From an uncultured Algibacter sp. (GTDB lineage Bacteria > Bacteroidota > Bacteroidia > Flavobacteriales > Flavobacteriaceae), in contig CALHCQ010000145.1 of the NCBI GenBank assembly GCA_937936645.1, positions 1-36,187 on the forward strand: a stretch of DNA of 36,187 nucleotides, written 5' to 3'. Shown one piece after another: positions 18,639 through 27,222 of this stretch. The translations under genes and the position numbers were made by a program. Below the pieces are notes generated by a model. That model saw only the letters and a list, made by a program, of their open reading frames with translations, ran no database searches and was not told the origin of the DNA. How positions within the stretch are numbered: the stretch's first letter is position 1; each line of letters opens with the position of its first letter.

Positions 18639-19778
18639 TTATTTTTTTACTGCTGAACATCCAGCCATAGTCGTAATTTTTATTGCTTCGGTAGCAGGTA
18701 AATCGTCGTTACGCTGTACAACTTCTTGCACGACATTTTTTGTAATAACATCAAAAGCTTCCTCTAATGGTGTGCCTTCTTGCAAAGCAGCTGGTCTACC
18801 CACATCTCCTGCTTCGCGTATACTTTGCACGAGTGGTAATGCGCCTAAAAAAGGAACTTCTAAATCTTCTGACAGATTTTTAGCACCGTCTTGTCCAAAA
18901 ATATAATATTTGTTATTTGGTAATTCGGCAGGCGTAAAGTAAGCCATATTTTCTATAATACCTAAAACAGGTACATTAATACTTTCTTGCTGAAACATGG
19001 CTACTCCTTTTTTAGCATCGGCTAAAGCAACATTTTGAGGAGTACTTACTACAACAGCTCCTGTTATTGGTAACGATTGCATAAGACTTAAATGAATATC
19101 TCCAGTACCAGGAGGCAAGTCTAATAACAAGAAATCTAGAGTATCCCAATGGGCGTCAAAAATCATTTGATTTAATGCTTTTGCTGCCATTGGCCCACGC
19201 CAAACGACTGCTTGATCTGGTTTTGTAAAGAAACCGATAGATAATACTTTAACTCCGTAATTTTCTATAGGTCGCATTTTAGATTTACCACCAACGTCGA
19301 CAGCTAAGGGGCGCTCGTTAGCAACATCGAACATTATAGGAATAGATGGCCCGTAAATATCGGCATCTAGAACACCTACTTTAAAGCCCATTTTAGCTAA
19401 AGTTACAGCTAAATTTGCTGTTACTGTAGATTTACCAACACCTCCTTTTCCTGACGCTACGGCTATAATGTTTTTAATTCCAGGAATAGCTTTTCCCTTT
19501 ATAACGTTAGGCTGCTCTGGTTTTGCAGGCGCTTCTACTTTTAAATTTACAGTTATTTTAGCTTTTTGATAAACCTGATCGTGTATCGTTTTTAGAATAT
19601 CTACTTCGGTACGTTTTTTTGCTTGTAAACTTGGATTTGCTATAACAATATCTACAATAACCTCATCTCCAAAGGTAACTACATTTTTTACTGCGCCGCT
19701 ATCTACCATGTTTTGCCCTTCTCCTGGAACGGTAATAGATTTTAATGCGTTTAATATATCTTGTTTATTAAGCTTCAT
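18639..19778 (-). CDS. Mrp/NBP35 (ApbC)-family Fe-S carrier P-loop ATPase
   Basis: 379 aa; IIAVASGKGGVGKSTVTANLAV, LDADIYGPSIP, LLLDLPPGTGDIHLSLMQ. Confidence 0.94.
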   Translation of the reverse strand: MKLNKQDILNALKSITVPGEGQNMVDSGAVKNVVTFGDEVIVDIVIANPSLQAKKRTEVDILKTIHDQVYQKAKITVNLKVEAPAKPEQPNVIKGKAIPGIKNIIAVASGKGGVGKSTVTANLAVTLAKMGFKVGVLDADIYGPSIPIMFDVANERPLAVDVGGKSKMRPIENYGVKVLSIGFFTKPDQAVVWRGPMAAKALNQMIFDAHWDTLDFLLLDLPPGTGDIHLSLMQSLPITGAVVVSTPQNVALADAKKGVAMFQQESINVPVLGIIENMAYFTPAELPNNKYYIFGQDGAKNLSEDLEVPFLGALPLVQSIREAGDVGRPAALQEGTPLEEAFDVITKNVVQEVVQRNDDLPATEAIKITTMAGCSAVKK

Positions 19779-19804
19779 ACGTTAATTTAGATTAATTCTG
19801 AGTG

Positions 19805-19812
19805 CAAATATA
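19805..19812 (-). promoter_or_regulatory. Putative -7 box upstream of mrp (TATATTTG)
   Basis: Matches TAnnTTTG, 27 nt upstream of the start. Confidence 0.5.
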
Positions 19813-19948
19813 AATAATTAAAAAAGGATTTTACCACACTAAGGGTGTTTTCAATTTAATTTACATAGTCTATTTTATGGGCATATTTAAACAACACACC
19901 TATTTAAGAAGTGCTTTGTTTTAAACAAACCTTACAACTGTATTCTAT

Positions 19949-20278
19949 TTATAATTCTTGAGAAGGATCCCAGTAAATAGATTTTAAATTTTGAATTTGA
20001 TTATTTACAACCTTAACACCTTCGCTCTCTAAAAGTTGCTGCATTAAATTTGTACCATCGAAATGATGTTTACCGGTTAGTAAACCTTTTTTATTTACAA
20101 CACGATGCGCAGGTACATCTTTATTATGCGAAGCATTCATGGCGTAACCTACCATGCGGGCGCTTTTTGCTGCACCTAAATATGTAGCAATAGCACCATA
20201 ACTTGTTACTTTACCATAAGGAATTTGGCGCGCTACTTGATAAACTTTGTCAAAAAAACTTAAGGTTTCGGGCTTCAT
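19949..20278 (-). CDS. MGMT-family protein, alkyltransferase-like (ATL)
   Basis: 109 aa; QIPYGKVTSYGAIATYLG, RMVGYAMNAS, PAHRVVNKKG with Ala at the MGMT catalytic Cys position. Confidence 0.88.
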   Translation of the reverse strand: MKPETLSFFDKVYQVARQIPYGKVTSYGAIATYLGAAKSARMVGYAMNASHNKDVPAHRVVNKKGLLTGKHHFDGTNLMQQLLESEGVKVVNNQIQNLKSIYWDPSQEL

Positions 20279-20279
20279 A

Positions 20280-20909
20280 CTACAGGTTTTTTACAATTTT
20301 AAAAAATGTTACTAACGCAATAACACCTGTAATAGACCCAATAATAAGGTTCATGTTTTTTTGAGACGTAAGCGTTTTTCCTTTTATTTTATTAAAAAAA
20401 ACAATATACATGTAGAGCATTATAAAGGTTCCTATAGACGCCCCTAAAACATATAACAGAATATTTATTTGACTAAAATTTAACCAACCAAACGAAGCAA
20501 AGGTTATGGTTAAATATGCTTGATACGGTATGGGAAACACATTAAGGCTAGACAACAATACCCCTTGAAAAAAGCGACTGTGTTTACTACGTATTTGAGG
20601 TACTTCTTGTGCTTTGGGTTCGCTTTTTGCTATAAATAAAAAGTAAATTGTTATAAGTACAAATAGCGCTAAAGCCACACGTTGTAAAACAGTTACAACA
20701 TCTTTATTATTACTTAAATAGCGCGCAAACATAGTTGCTATATAGGTTTGAGCAAAAACAACAACACAAACACCAATACAGAACATAATACCTCGTGTTC
20801 GCCCTTCTTTTAAACTTATTTTTGCTGCCGTCATATTAAGTAAACCCGGTGGTATGACACCTAATAAAGCACAAATTAATCCTAAAAAAAAGACAAAGAC
20901 TACAAACAC
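20280..20909 (-). CDS. LysE-family transporter
   Basis: 209 aa; GVIPPGLLNMTAAKISLKEGRTRG and about 6 TM segments; GTG start overlapping the trmB stop (TAGTG). Confidence 0.8.
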   Translation of the reverse strand: MFVVFVFFLGLICALLGVIPPGLLNMTAAKISLKEGRTRGIMFCIGVCVVVFAQTYIATMFARYLSNNKDVVTVLQRVALALFVLITIYFLFIAKSEPKAQEVPQIRSKHSRFFQGVLLSSLNVFPIPYQAYLTITFASFGWLNFSQINILLYVLGASIGTFIMLYMYIVFFNKIKGKTLTSQKNMNLIIGSITGVIALVTFFKIVKNL

Positions 20910-21586
20910 TACGCTTTAATTTTAAACCTAATGTAGGTTATTGGTTTATTTACTTCTAGATACTGCGATTCGTAAAAGGTTTGTACGCTTGTTACATCTT
21001 CTGGGCTTCCCTCTTGTTTGTATACATTGTGGTTGGCGTAAAGGACTTCGTGTCCTGCACCATGTAACAAACCTAATGTATAACCATGCATAAACTCGCT
21101 ATCGGTTTTTAAATTTACAACACCATCTGGTTTTAATATATGCTTGTAGCGTTTTAAAAAGGTAGCATTGGTCATTCTATGCTTTGTGCGCTTGTATTTT
21201 ATTTGTGGGTCTGGAAAGGTTATCCAAATTTCGTCTACCTCTCCTTCTTCAAAAGCATGGTCTATAAGTTCTATTTGCGCTCTTAGAAAAGCAACATTTG
21301 GTATGTTTTCTTCTACTGCTGTTTTAGCGCCTCTCCAAAAACGAGCTCCTTTTATATCTACGCCTATAAAATTTTTGTTGGGGTATTTTTTTGCTAACGC
21401 AACAGAGTACTCGCCTTTACCGCAACCTAACTCTAGTATTAACGGGTTGTTATTTTTAAAAAAAGTTTTGTTCCATTGTCCTTTTAAAGCGTATTCTTGG
21501 TTAACTAAGTCGTCGCGACTTGGTTGAAATACATTGGCAAAGGTTTCGTTTTCTTTAAATCTTCTTAGTTTATTTTTGCTTCCCAC
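20909..21586 (-). CDS. trmB: tRNA (guanine-N7)-methyltransferase TrmB (start revised to GTG at 21586)
   Basis: LELGCGKGEYSVALAKKYPNKNFIGVDIKG, ITFPDPQIKYKRTKHRMTN; homologous part begins (V/M)GSKNKLRRF, so the ORF-track extension to 21703 is probably not coding. Confidence 0.9.
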   Translation of the reverse strand: MGSKNKLRRFKENETFANVFQPSRDDLVNQEYALKGQWNKTFFKNNNPLILELGCGKGEYSVALAKKYPNKNFIGVDIKGARFWRGAKTAVEENIPNVAFLRAQIELIDHAFEEGEVDEIWITFPDPQIKYKRTKHRMTNATFLKRYKHILKPDGVVNLKTDSEFMHGYTLGLLHGAGHEVLYANHNVYKQEGSPEDVTSVQTFYESQYLEVNKPITYIRFKIKA

Positions 21587-21785
21587 GATTTGTAAACGGT
21601 TTCGTTTTTTTAAATTTTTGGTAAAATTACGGAAATATAATCTAGCGTTTACATGCTTTGCTTTTGTTTTTGTTGTAAAGTGCGTTAGGGATAGCAGCGG
21701 CATCCTTTTTACAGATAAAAACGATACATTGGTATAGTACTAGCAGTTAACTTATTTAACTACCATTTACTTGCAAAAACGGAAC

Positions 21786-21829
21786 TGTAAAAAGATATAG
21801 CGTATAGCCCGACCCTTGTGGTAACGCCC
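21786..21829 (-). repeat. Intergenic GC-rich repeat element, partial copy
   Basis: Minus strand GGGCGTTACCACAAGGGTCGGGCTATACGCTATATCTTTTTAC matches the 5' part of 34141-34226. Confidence 0.6.
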
Positions 21830-21844
21830 AAATAATGTGCTTTT

Positions 21845-22897
21845 TTATTCTTGGTTATTCGCTTTTTCTAGGGTGAAAGAGAATTCGCTTCCTACGTCGT
21901 ATTCGCTTTCTACGTAAATTTTTTCGTTATGTGCTTCTATGATATGTTTTACAATGGATAAGCCTAAACCAGAGCCTCCTTCTTGACGTGAGCCACTTTT
22001 GTCTACACGATAGAAACGCTCGAATAGTCGTGGTAGGTTGTCTTCTTCTAAGCCCTCGCCATTGTCGGTTACACGTACGATAACTTTGTTTTTTATTAGG
22101 TTTTCTACGCTTACCTCTGTAGTGCCTTTTTCGCGGCCGTATTTTATGGAATTAATAATTAGATTGGCTAGGACTTGTTGTATGCGTTCTATGTCGGCTT
22201 TTACAAATATTGGGGTGCTGTACTCGGTATCTAGGGTTAGTGTTATTTTTTTCTTGTTGGCACGCATTTCTACGGTTTCGAACACGTTTTTTACAAGTTT
22301 TACGATATCGAATGTTTCTATATTTAGGCTTAAATCGCCTACTTCTAGTTTGGTAATCATATCTAAATCGTTTACTATAAAGCTTAAGCGCTCTACGCCT
22401 TCGCTGGCACGTTTTAAATATTTTTCGCGTATGTTTTTATCGTTCATAGCGCCATCTAGAAGGGTTAAAATGTAACCTTGTATGGTAAATAAGGGGGTTT
22501 TTAACTCGTGAGATACGTTACCTAAAAACTCTTTACGGTATTGTTCACGCACTTTTAATGTTTCTATTTCTAGCTTTTTATTTCTGGCAAATTTATCGAT
22601 CTCTTCGGTTAGCGTTGCCATATCGGTGGTTACGGGCTTACTTACTAAACTGGTGTTTTCGAGCAGTGTTATGTCGTCGTATATTTTTTTTACTTGTTTG
22701 TAAATGTATCGTTCTGCCCGGTATTGTATAACTATAAAACAGAAACTGTAAAAACAAACAATGAATAATAGAATTGGTAATATTTTAAAACTGTAAAATA
22801 CAGTTAAAAAAACACTCATAAATAGTGTTGTAAATAGGGTGATATAAAATGATGTTTTTACAGCAAATTTATAGGTCTTCTTTAACTCTACCTCCAT
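21845..22897 (-). CDS. Sensor histidine kinase (PhoR-like)
   Basis: 350 aa; two TM segments; GNVSHELKTPLFTIQGY (H-box), NLIINSIKYG (N), VRVTDNGEGLEEDNLPRLFERFYRVDKS, GGSGLGLSIVKHI. Confidence 0.95.
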   Translation of the reverse strand: MEVELKKTYKFAVKTSFYITLFTTLFMSVFLTVFYSFKILPILLFIVCFYSFCFIVIQYRAERYIYKQVKKIYDDITLLENTSLVSKPVTTDMATLTEEIDKFARNKKLEIETLKVREQYRKEFLGNVSHELKTPLFTIQGYILTLLDGAMNDKNIREKYLKRASEGVERLSFIVNDLDMITKLEVGDLSLNIETFDIVKLVKNVFETVEMRANKKKITLTLDTEYSTPIFVKADIERIQQVLANLIINSIKYGREKGTTEVSVENLIKNKVIVRVTDNGEGLEEDNLPRLFERFYRVDKSGSRQEGGSGLGLSIVKHIIEAHNEKIYVESEYDVGSEFSFTLEKANNQE

Positions 22898-23574
22898 TAG
22901 TCTACAAATTTATAACCTACACCTTTTACGGTTTTAAAACTTTTATCGCCTATTTTCTCTCTTAGTTTACGTATGTGTACATCTATGGTTCTACCGCCTA
23001 CTACAACCTCGTTACCCCATACTTTGTCTAGTATTTCGTCTCGCTTAAATACTTTTCCTGGCTTAGAGGTTAGTAAGGATAATAGTTCGAATTCTTTACG
23101 TGGTAAAATAATTTCGTTACCTTCTAGTATAATTTTATACTCGTCTCGGTTTATTATAAGGTTTCCTACTTTTACGGTATCGCTCTCTTCTTCTTTAAAG
23201 CGTCTTAAAAGTGCTTTCACTTTACTTACTAAAACTTTAGGTTTTATGGGTTTTGTTATGTAATCGTCGGCACCTGCATCGAACCCTGCTACTTGCGAAT
23301 AATCTTCGCCACGAGCTGTTAAAAATGTAATTACAACATCGCTTAATTCTGGTGTTTTTCTAATAAGTTCGCAGGCTTCTATACCATCCATTTCTGGCAT
23401 CATAACATCTAATATAATGAGCTGCGGTAATTCTTTTTTCGCCTTTTTTACAGCTTCCAAACCATTTTGTGCTGTAACAACTTGATACCCTGCTTGTGTT
23501 AAATTATAACCTACTATTTCTAAAATATCTGGCTCGTCATCAACTAAAAGGATTTTTATGTCTTTTTTATTCAT
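22897..23574 (-). CDS. OmpR/PhoB-family response regulator (start revised to ATG at 23574)
   Basis: MNKKDIKILLVDDEPDILEIV, LDVMMPEMDG, winged-helix VVGGRTIDVHIRKLREKIG; ORF-track extension to 23664 lies in low-complexity upstream sequence. Confidence 0.95.
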   Translation of the reverse strand: MNKKDIKILLVDDEPDILEIVGYNLTQAGYQVVTAQNGLEAVKKAKKELPQLIILDVMMPEMDGIEACELIRKTPELSDVVITFLTARGEDYSQVAGFDAGADDYITKPIKPKVLVSKVKALLRRFKEEESDTVKVGNLIINRDEYKIILEGNEIILPRKEFELLSLLTSKPGKVFKRDEILDKVWGNEVVVGGRTIDVHIRKLREKIGDKSFKTVKGVGYKFVD

Positions 23575-23730
23575 TATCAAATTGGTTTGGTTATTTTGAT
23601 AAATATAAAGCTTCTTATATAATTTTATTAAATAATAATAACATATAACATTATAATAACACACAAATTACAACAGGGTAACGTTATGCTAAATCTAATT
23701 TAACTTAAAAAGAATTTTGGTATAAACTTT

Positions 23731-23744
23731 GTTGTTATAACAAC
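23731..23744. promoter_or_regulatory. 14-bp perfect palindrome GTTGTTATAACAAC
   Basis: Self-complementary; between the response regulator start and the T9SS mini-gene. Confidence 0.4.
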
Positions 23745-23763
23745 CTAATTAAAAACATTTTAC

Positions 23764-24106
23764 ATGCTAAAAAAATACGCCATAGGGAGTTTTTGTGCTT
23801 TGTTGTTTTTATTATCTGTAAATACCAGCGCTCAAAACAAGTTTTACAAACACCCCTAAACATAAGGATTCTAAAGATTTACTTATTTATCCTAACCCTG
23901 TTAATATTACAAACCCTTACTTATACATAACTTCTGCAAGTAATGAAGATAAACATGTCGTGATTTATAATGTTTTGGGCAACAAAGAGCTCGAAATAAT
24001 TTTAAGAAATAATAAGTTAAACATATCGCGACTTGTAAAAGGTGTTTATATTTTAAAAGTTGAAGAATCTGATCGTTTTGAAACTCGAAAATTAATTGTT
24101 AAATAA
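23764..24106 (+). pseudogene. Frameshifted small T9SS type A sorting-domain protein (signal peptide plus CTD only)
   Basis: Frame 1: MLKKYAIGSFCALLFLLSVNTSAQNKFYKHP* (23764-23859). +1 frame: HKDSKDLLIYPNPVNITNPYLYITSASNEDKHVVIYNVLGNKELEIILRNNKLNISRLVKGVYILKVEESDRFETRKLIVK* (23861-24106). The second part has type A CTD motifs; deleting one T of 23842-23845 restores one frame. Confidence 0.8.
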
Positions 24107-24204
24107 AACATTTAACCTTACAGAATTGACACTTATACAGTAGTAATGCTTTTTTATTTTACATATTTTTGCTATTCGTTAATAATTTAACTTATAGCTT
24201 TTAA

Positions 24205-25185
24205 ATGATTGATACTAACCGTATTTTTAATATTAGAAACCAAGACCAGTTTAATACATTAGCGCTACAGGTATTTAATTATCAGTTTAAACATAATAGC
24301 ACATATCGTTCGTTTTGCGATTTACTTTACAAGCATCCTAGCGATGTAAAAACCATTAAGGACATTCCTTTTTTACCTATTCAATTTTTTAAAAGCCATA
24401 CTGTTTTAAGCGATACAAAAGCTGTAGAAACTATTTTCTCAAGTTCTGGAACTACCGGAACAACAACCAGTAAGCACCATGTTACTAATTTAAATATTTA
24501 CAAAGACAGCTTTAGGCTAGGGTTTAAACAATTTTATGGTGACATAGAAGACTACACCATACTTGCCTTATTACCTGCTTATCTAGAACGCAAAGGCTCG
24601 TCTTTAGTTTATATGGTTAATGATATGATTTCGCAATCTAAACATAAGGAAAGTGGCTTTTATCTTGACAACTTAACAGAGTTAGTAAACAAACTTATTA
24701 CACTTGATAAACAAGATAAAAAAGTCCTACTTATTGGAGTCTCCTTTGCACTTTTAGACCTTATTGATTTACATCAATTTAATTTAAAAAACACCATAAT
24801 AATGGAAACTGGTGGCATGAAAGGTCGAAGAAAAGAACTTATAAGAACAGATCTTCATGAGCAACTAAAACAGGGGTTTGGTGTAAACACAATACACAGC
24901 GAGTATGGTATGACAGAGCTTTTAAGCCAGGGTTACTCTAACGGTAATGGTGTTTTTAAATGCCCAAGTTGGATGCAGGTTTTAACACGAGACACTCAAG
25001 ACCCGCTAACAATACTAGAGCAAGAAAAATCTGGAGGTGTTAATATTATTGATCTAGCCAATATTAACTCTTGTTCTTTTATTGCCACTCAAGACTTAGG
25101 ACGTGTTTATAAAGATGGTACTTTTGAAATTATAGGGCGCTTCGACAACTCGGATATTCGCGGCTGCAATCTTATGGTTTTTTAG
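24205..25185 (+). CDS. LuxE/PaaK-like acyl-protein synthetase / acyl transferase
   Basis: 326 aa; IFSSSGTTGTTTSKHHV, YLERKGSSLVYMVNDMI, HSEYGMTELLSQGYS. Confidence 0.8.
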   Translation: MIDTNRIFNIRNQDQFNTLALQVFNYQFKHNSTYRSFCDLLYKHPSDVKTIKDIPFLPIQFFKSHTVLSDTKAVETIFSSSGTTGTTTSKHHVTNLNIYKDSFRLGFKQFYGDIEDYTILALLPAYLERKGSSLVYMVNDMISQSKHKESGFYLDNLTELVNKLITLDKQDKKVLLIGVSFALLDLIDLHQFNLKNTIIMETGGMKGRRKELIRTDLHEQLKQGFGVNTIHSEYGMTELLSQGYSNGNGVFKCPSWMQVLTRDTQDPLTILEQEKSGGVNIIDLANINSCSFIATQDLGRVYKDGTFEIIGRFDNSDIRGCNLMVF

Positions 25186-25226
25186 TTTTTATGTAAAGAA
25201 AACATTTCTATTACGACTCTAATTCC

Positions 25227-25673
25227 ATGAAGAAAGCAATACAAATATTATCATTTTTTCTAGCTGGAGGGCTTTACGCTCAAAAGATAGATTACAATAC
25301 AAAAAAAGGTTTTGTAGCCCATGGCTACGATGTTGTCGCTTATTTTAGTAACACAGCAATACCTGGAAAAGCAAAGTATATAGCAACACACAAAGGCGCT
25401 AAATTTAAATTTTCTAATAAAAAAAACCTAGAATTATTTAACAACAATCCCGACAAATATACGCCTCAATACGGTGGTTATTGCGCCTATGCTATTGCTA
25501 GTAAAGCTAAAGTAAAGATTAATCCTGAAACGTTTTTAATTAAAAATGACAAGTTATACTTGTTTTACAAAAAATGGGGTGTAAACACATTAAAAAAATG
25601 GAAAAAAGAACAGCCTGAAAAACTAGAGCAATTAGCCAATAAAAATTGGGAAACCATGAAATATAAAAAATAA
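25227..25673 (+). CDS. Secreted YHS domain-containing protein
   Basis: 148 aa; signal peptide; GYDVVAYFSNTAIPGKAKY, YGGYCAYAIASKAKVKINPETF. Confidence 0.88.
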   Translation: MKKAIQILSFFLAGGLYAQKIDYNTKKGFVAHGYDVVAYFSNTAIPGKAKYIATHKGAKFKFSNKKNLELFNNNPDKYTPQYGGYCAYAIASKAKVKINPETFLIKNDKLYLFYKKWGVNTLKKWKKEQPEKLEQLANKNWETMKYKK

Positions 25674-25726
25674 TGTAAACTCTAGTTAAATAAAACGACA
25701 CAATAAAAACTATGGAAAAGTAAAAA

Positions 25727-25756
25727 TTAATTTTCCTGTTATTATTGGAAAATTAA
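25727..25756. terminator. Hairpin adjacent to the 25757 terminator
   Basis: TTAATTTTCC-tgttattatt-GGAAAATTAA. Confidence 0.5.
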
Positions 25757-25786
25757 AAAGCCTGATTTTGTTTAAAATCAGGCTTT
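25757..25786. terminator. Bidirectional terminator between the YHS gene and tyrS
   Basis: AAAGCCTGATTTT-gttt-AAAATCAGGCTTT, A-run and T-run on either side. Confidence 0.85.
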
Positions 25787-25792
25787 ATTTTT

Positions 25793-27088
25793 TTATACAA
25801 TGCGTAGTACAAAATAATTTTTCTTGCCGCGCTGCAGTAAAATAAATTTATTATTTATTAGGTCGTTACTTGTTAGTTTATAACCTTCTTTAACTTTTTC
25901 CTTATTCACGGATATGGAGTTTTCCTTAAGTGCACGCCTTGCTTCTCCATTAGATTTTAAAAAACCGCCTTGCTCTGCCAATGCAGCTATAATATCTAAA
26001 CCTTCTTCTATTTGAGACCCGTCAATATCTTTTTGTGGCACGCCATCAAAAACATCTAAAAAAGTTTGCTCGTTTAAAGCCTTTAAATCATTACTTGTAG
26101 ATTTTCCAAAAAGAATAGCACTTGCTTTTATGGCATTATCTAAGTCTTCTTTAGAGTGCACCATGGTTGTTATTTCTTCAGCTAAACGTTTTTGTAAAGC
26201 ACGCTGATGTGGCGCTTCTTTATGCTCTAAAATTAAAGCTTCTATAGTATCCTTATCTAAAAAAGTAAATATTTTAATATATTTTTCGGCATCTTCATCG
26301 CTAGAATTTAACCAGTATTGGTAAAATTTATAAGGCGATGTTCTGTTTGGGTCTAACCAAACGTTACCTCCTTCTGATTTTCCAAATTTAGACCCATCGG
26401 ATTTTGTTATTAACGGACAAGTAATGGCATAGCCTTTACCCCCACCAACACGTCTAATAAGTTCTGTTCCTGTGGTAATGTTACCCCACTGGTCGCTACC
26501 TCCCATTTGCAAGGAACAATGATTGGATTTATATAAATGTAAAAAATCGTAACCTTGTACTAATTGGTATGTAAACTCTGTAAAACTCATACCTTCTGAC
26601 GACTCTGATGATATTCTATTTTTCACAGAATCTTTTGCCATCATGTAGTTTACAGTAATGTGCTTACCTACATCGCGTATAAATTCTAAAAACGAAAAGT
26701 CTTTCATCCAATCGTAATTATTAACCAATAGCGCTGCATTATTGGCATCACTTTCAAAATCTAAAAAATGAGATAACTGAGTTTTTATTGCTTCTTGGTT
26801 GTGACGTAATGTTTTTTCGTCTAACAAATTACGCTCGTTAGATTTTCCAGAAGGATCTCCAATCATACCCGTAGCACCACCTACCAAAGCAACAGGTTTG
26901 TGTCCACAGCGCTGGTAATGAGCTAATAACATAATAGGCACTAAATTACCAATATGTAAAGAATCGGCCGTAGGATCGAAGCCAACATAAGCGCTACGCA
27001 TACTTTCCATTAAATGCTCTTCTGCACCTGGCATTACAGTATGTATCATACCTCGCCACGTTAATTCTTCAATAAAGTTATTTATCAT
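25793..27088 (-). CDS. tyrS: Tyrosine--tRNA ligase
   Basis: 431 aa; [32 protein letters not shown]-type [29 protein letters not shown]-terminal S4-like domain. Confidence 0.97.
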   Translation of the reverse strand: MINNFIEELTWRGMIHTVMPGAEEHLMESMRSAYVGFDPTADSLHIGNLVPIMLLAHYQRCGHKPVALVGGATGMIGDPSGKSNERNLLDEKTLRHNQEAIKTQLSHFLDFESDANNAALLVNNYDWMKDFSFLEFIRDVGKHITVNYMMAKDSVKNRISSESSEGMSFTEFTYQLVQGYDFLHLYKSNHCSLQMGGSDQWGNITTGTELIRRVGGGKGYAITCPLITKSDGSKFGKSEGGNVWLDPNRTSPYKFYQYWLNSSDEDAEKYIKIFTFLDKDTIEALILEHKEAPHQRALQKRLAEEITTMVHSKEDLDNAIKASAILFGKSTSNDLKALNEQTFLDVFDGVPQKDIDGSQIEEGLDIIAALAEQGGFLKSNGEARRALKENSISVNKEKVKEGYKLTSNDLINNKFILLQRGKKNYFVLRIV

Positions 27089-27114
27089 GTTATTATGTTT
27101 TTGTTAATCTTTGG

Positions 27115-27122
27115 CAAATATA
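27115..27122 (-). promoter_or_regulatory. Putative -7 box of tyrS (TATATTTG)
   Basis: Matches TAnnTTTG, 27 nt upstream of the start. Confidence 0.5.
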
Positions 27123-27222
27123 AAAATACATGTATAATTAGTAATGTATTCTTAAATAATTCTTTAACATAAACTAAAGCACATAGTTTATGTTATGATA
27201 AATTATTTATTACCTTAGTTTT

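Noticed and set aside
17963-19778. Ferredoxin/Nfu/Mrp cluster considered as a novel system
   Set aside because: All three are standard Fe-S cluster assembly or carrier components; co-localisation is ordinary.
21587-21703. N-terminal extension of the TrmB ORF
   Set aside because: 39 extra residues before the GTG-initiated (V/M)GSKNKLRRF start lack TrmB similarity.
23575-23664. N-terminal extension MCYYNVICYYYLIKLYKKLYIYQNNQTNLI of the response regulator
   Set aside because: Low-complexity upstream sequence; the receiver domain begins immediately after the ATG at 23574.
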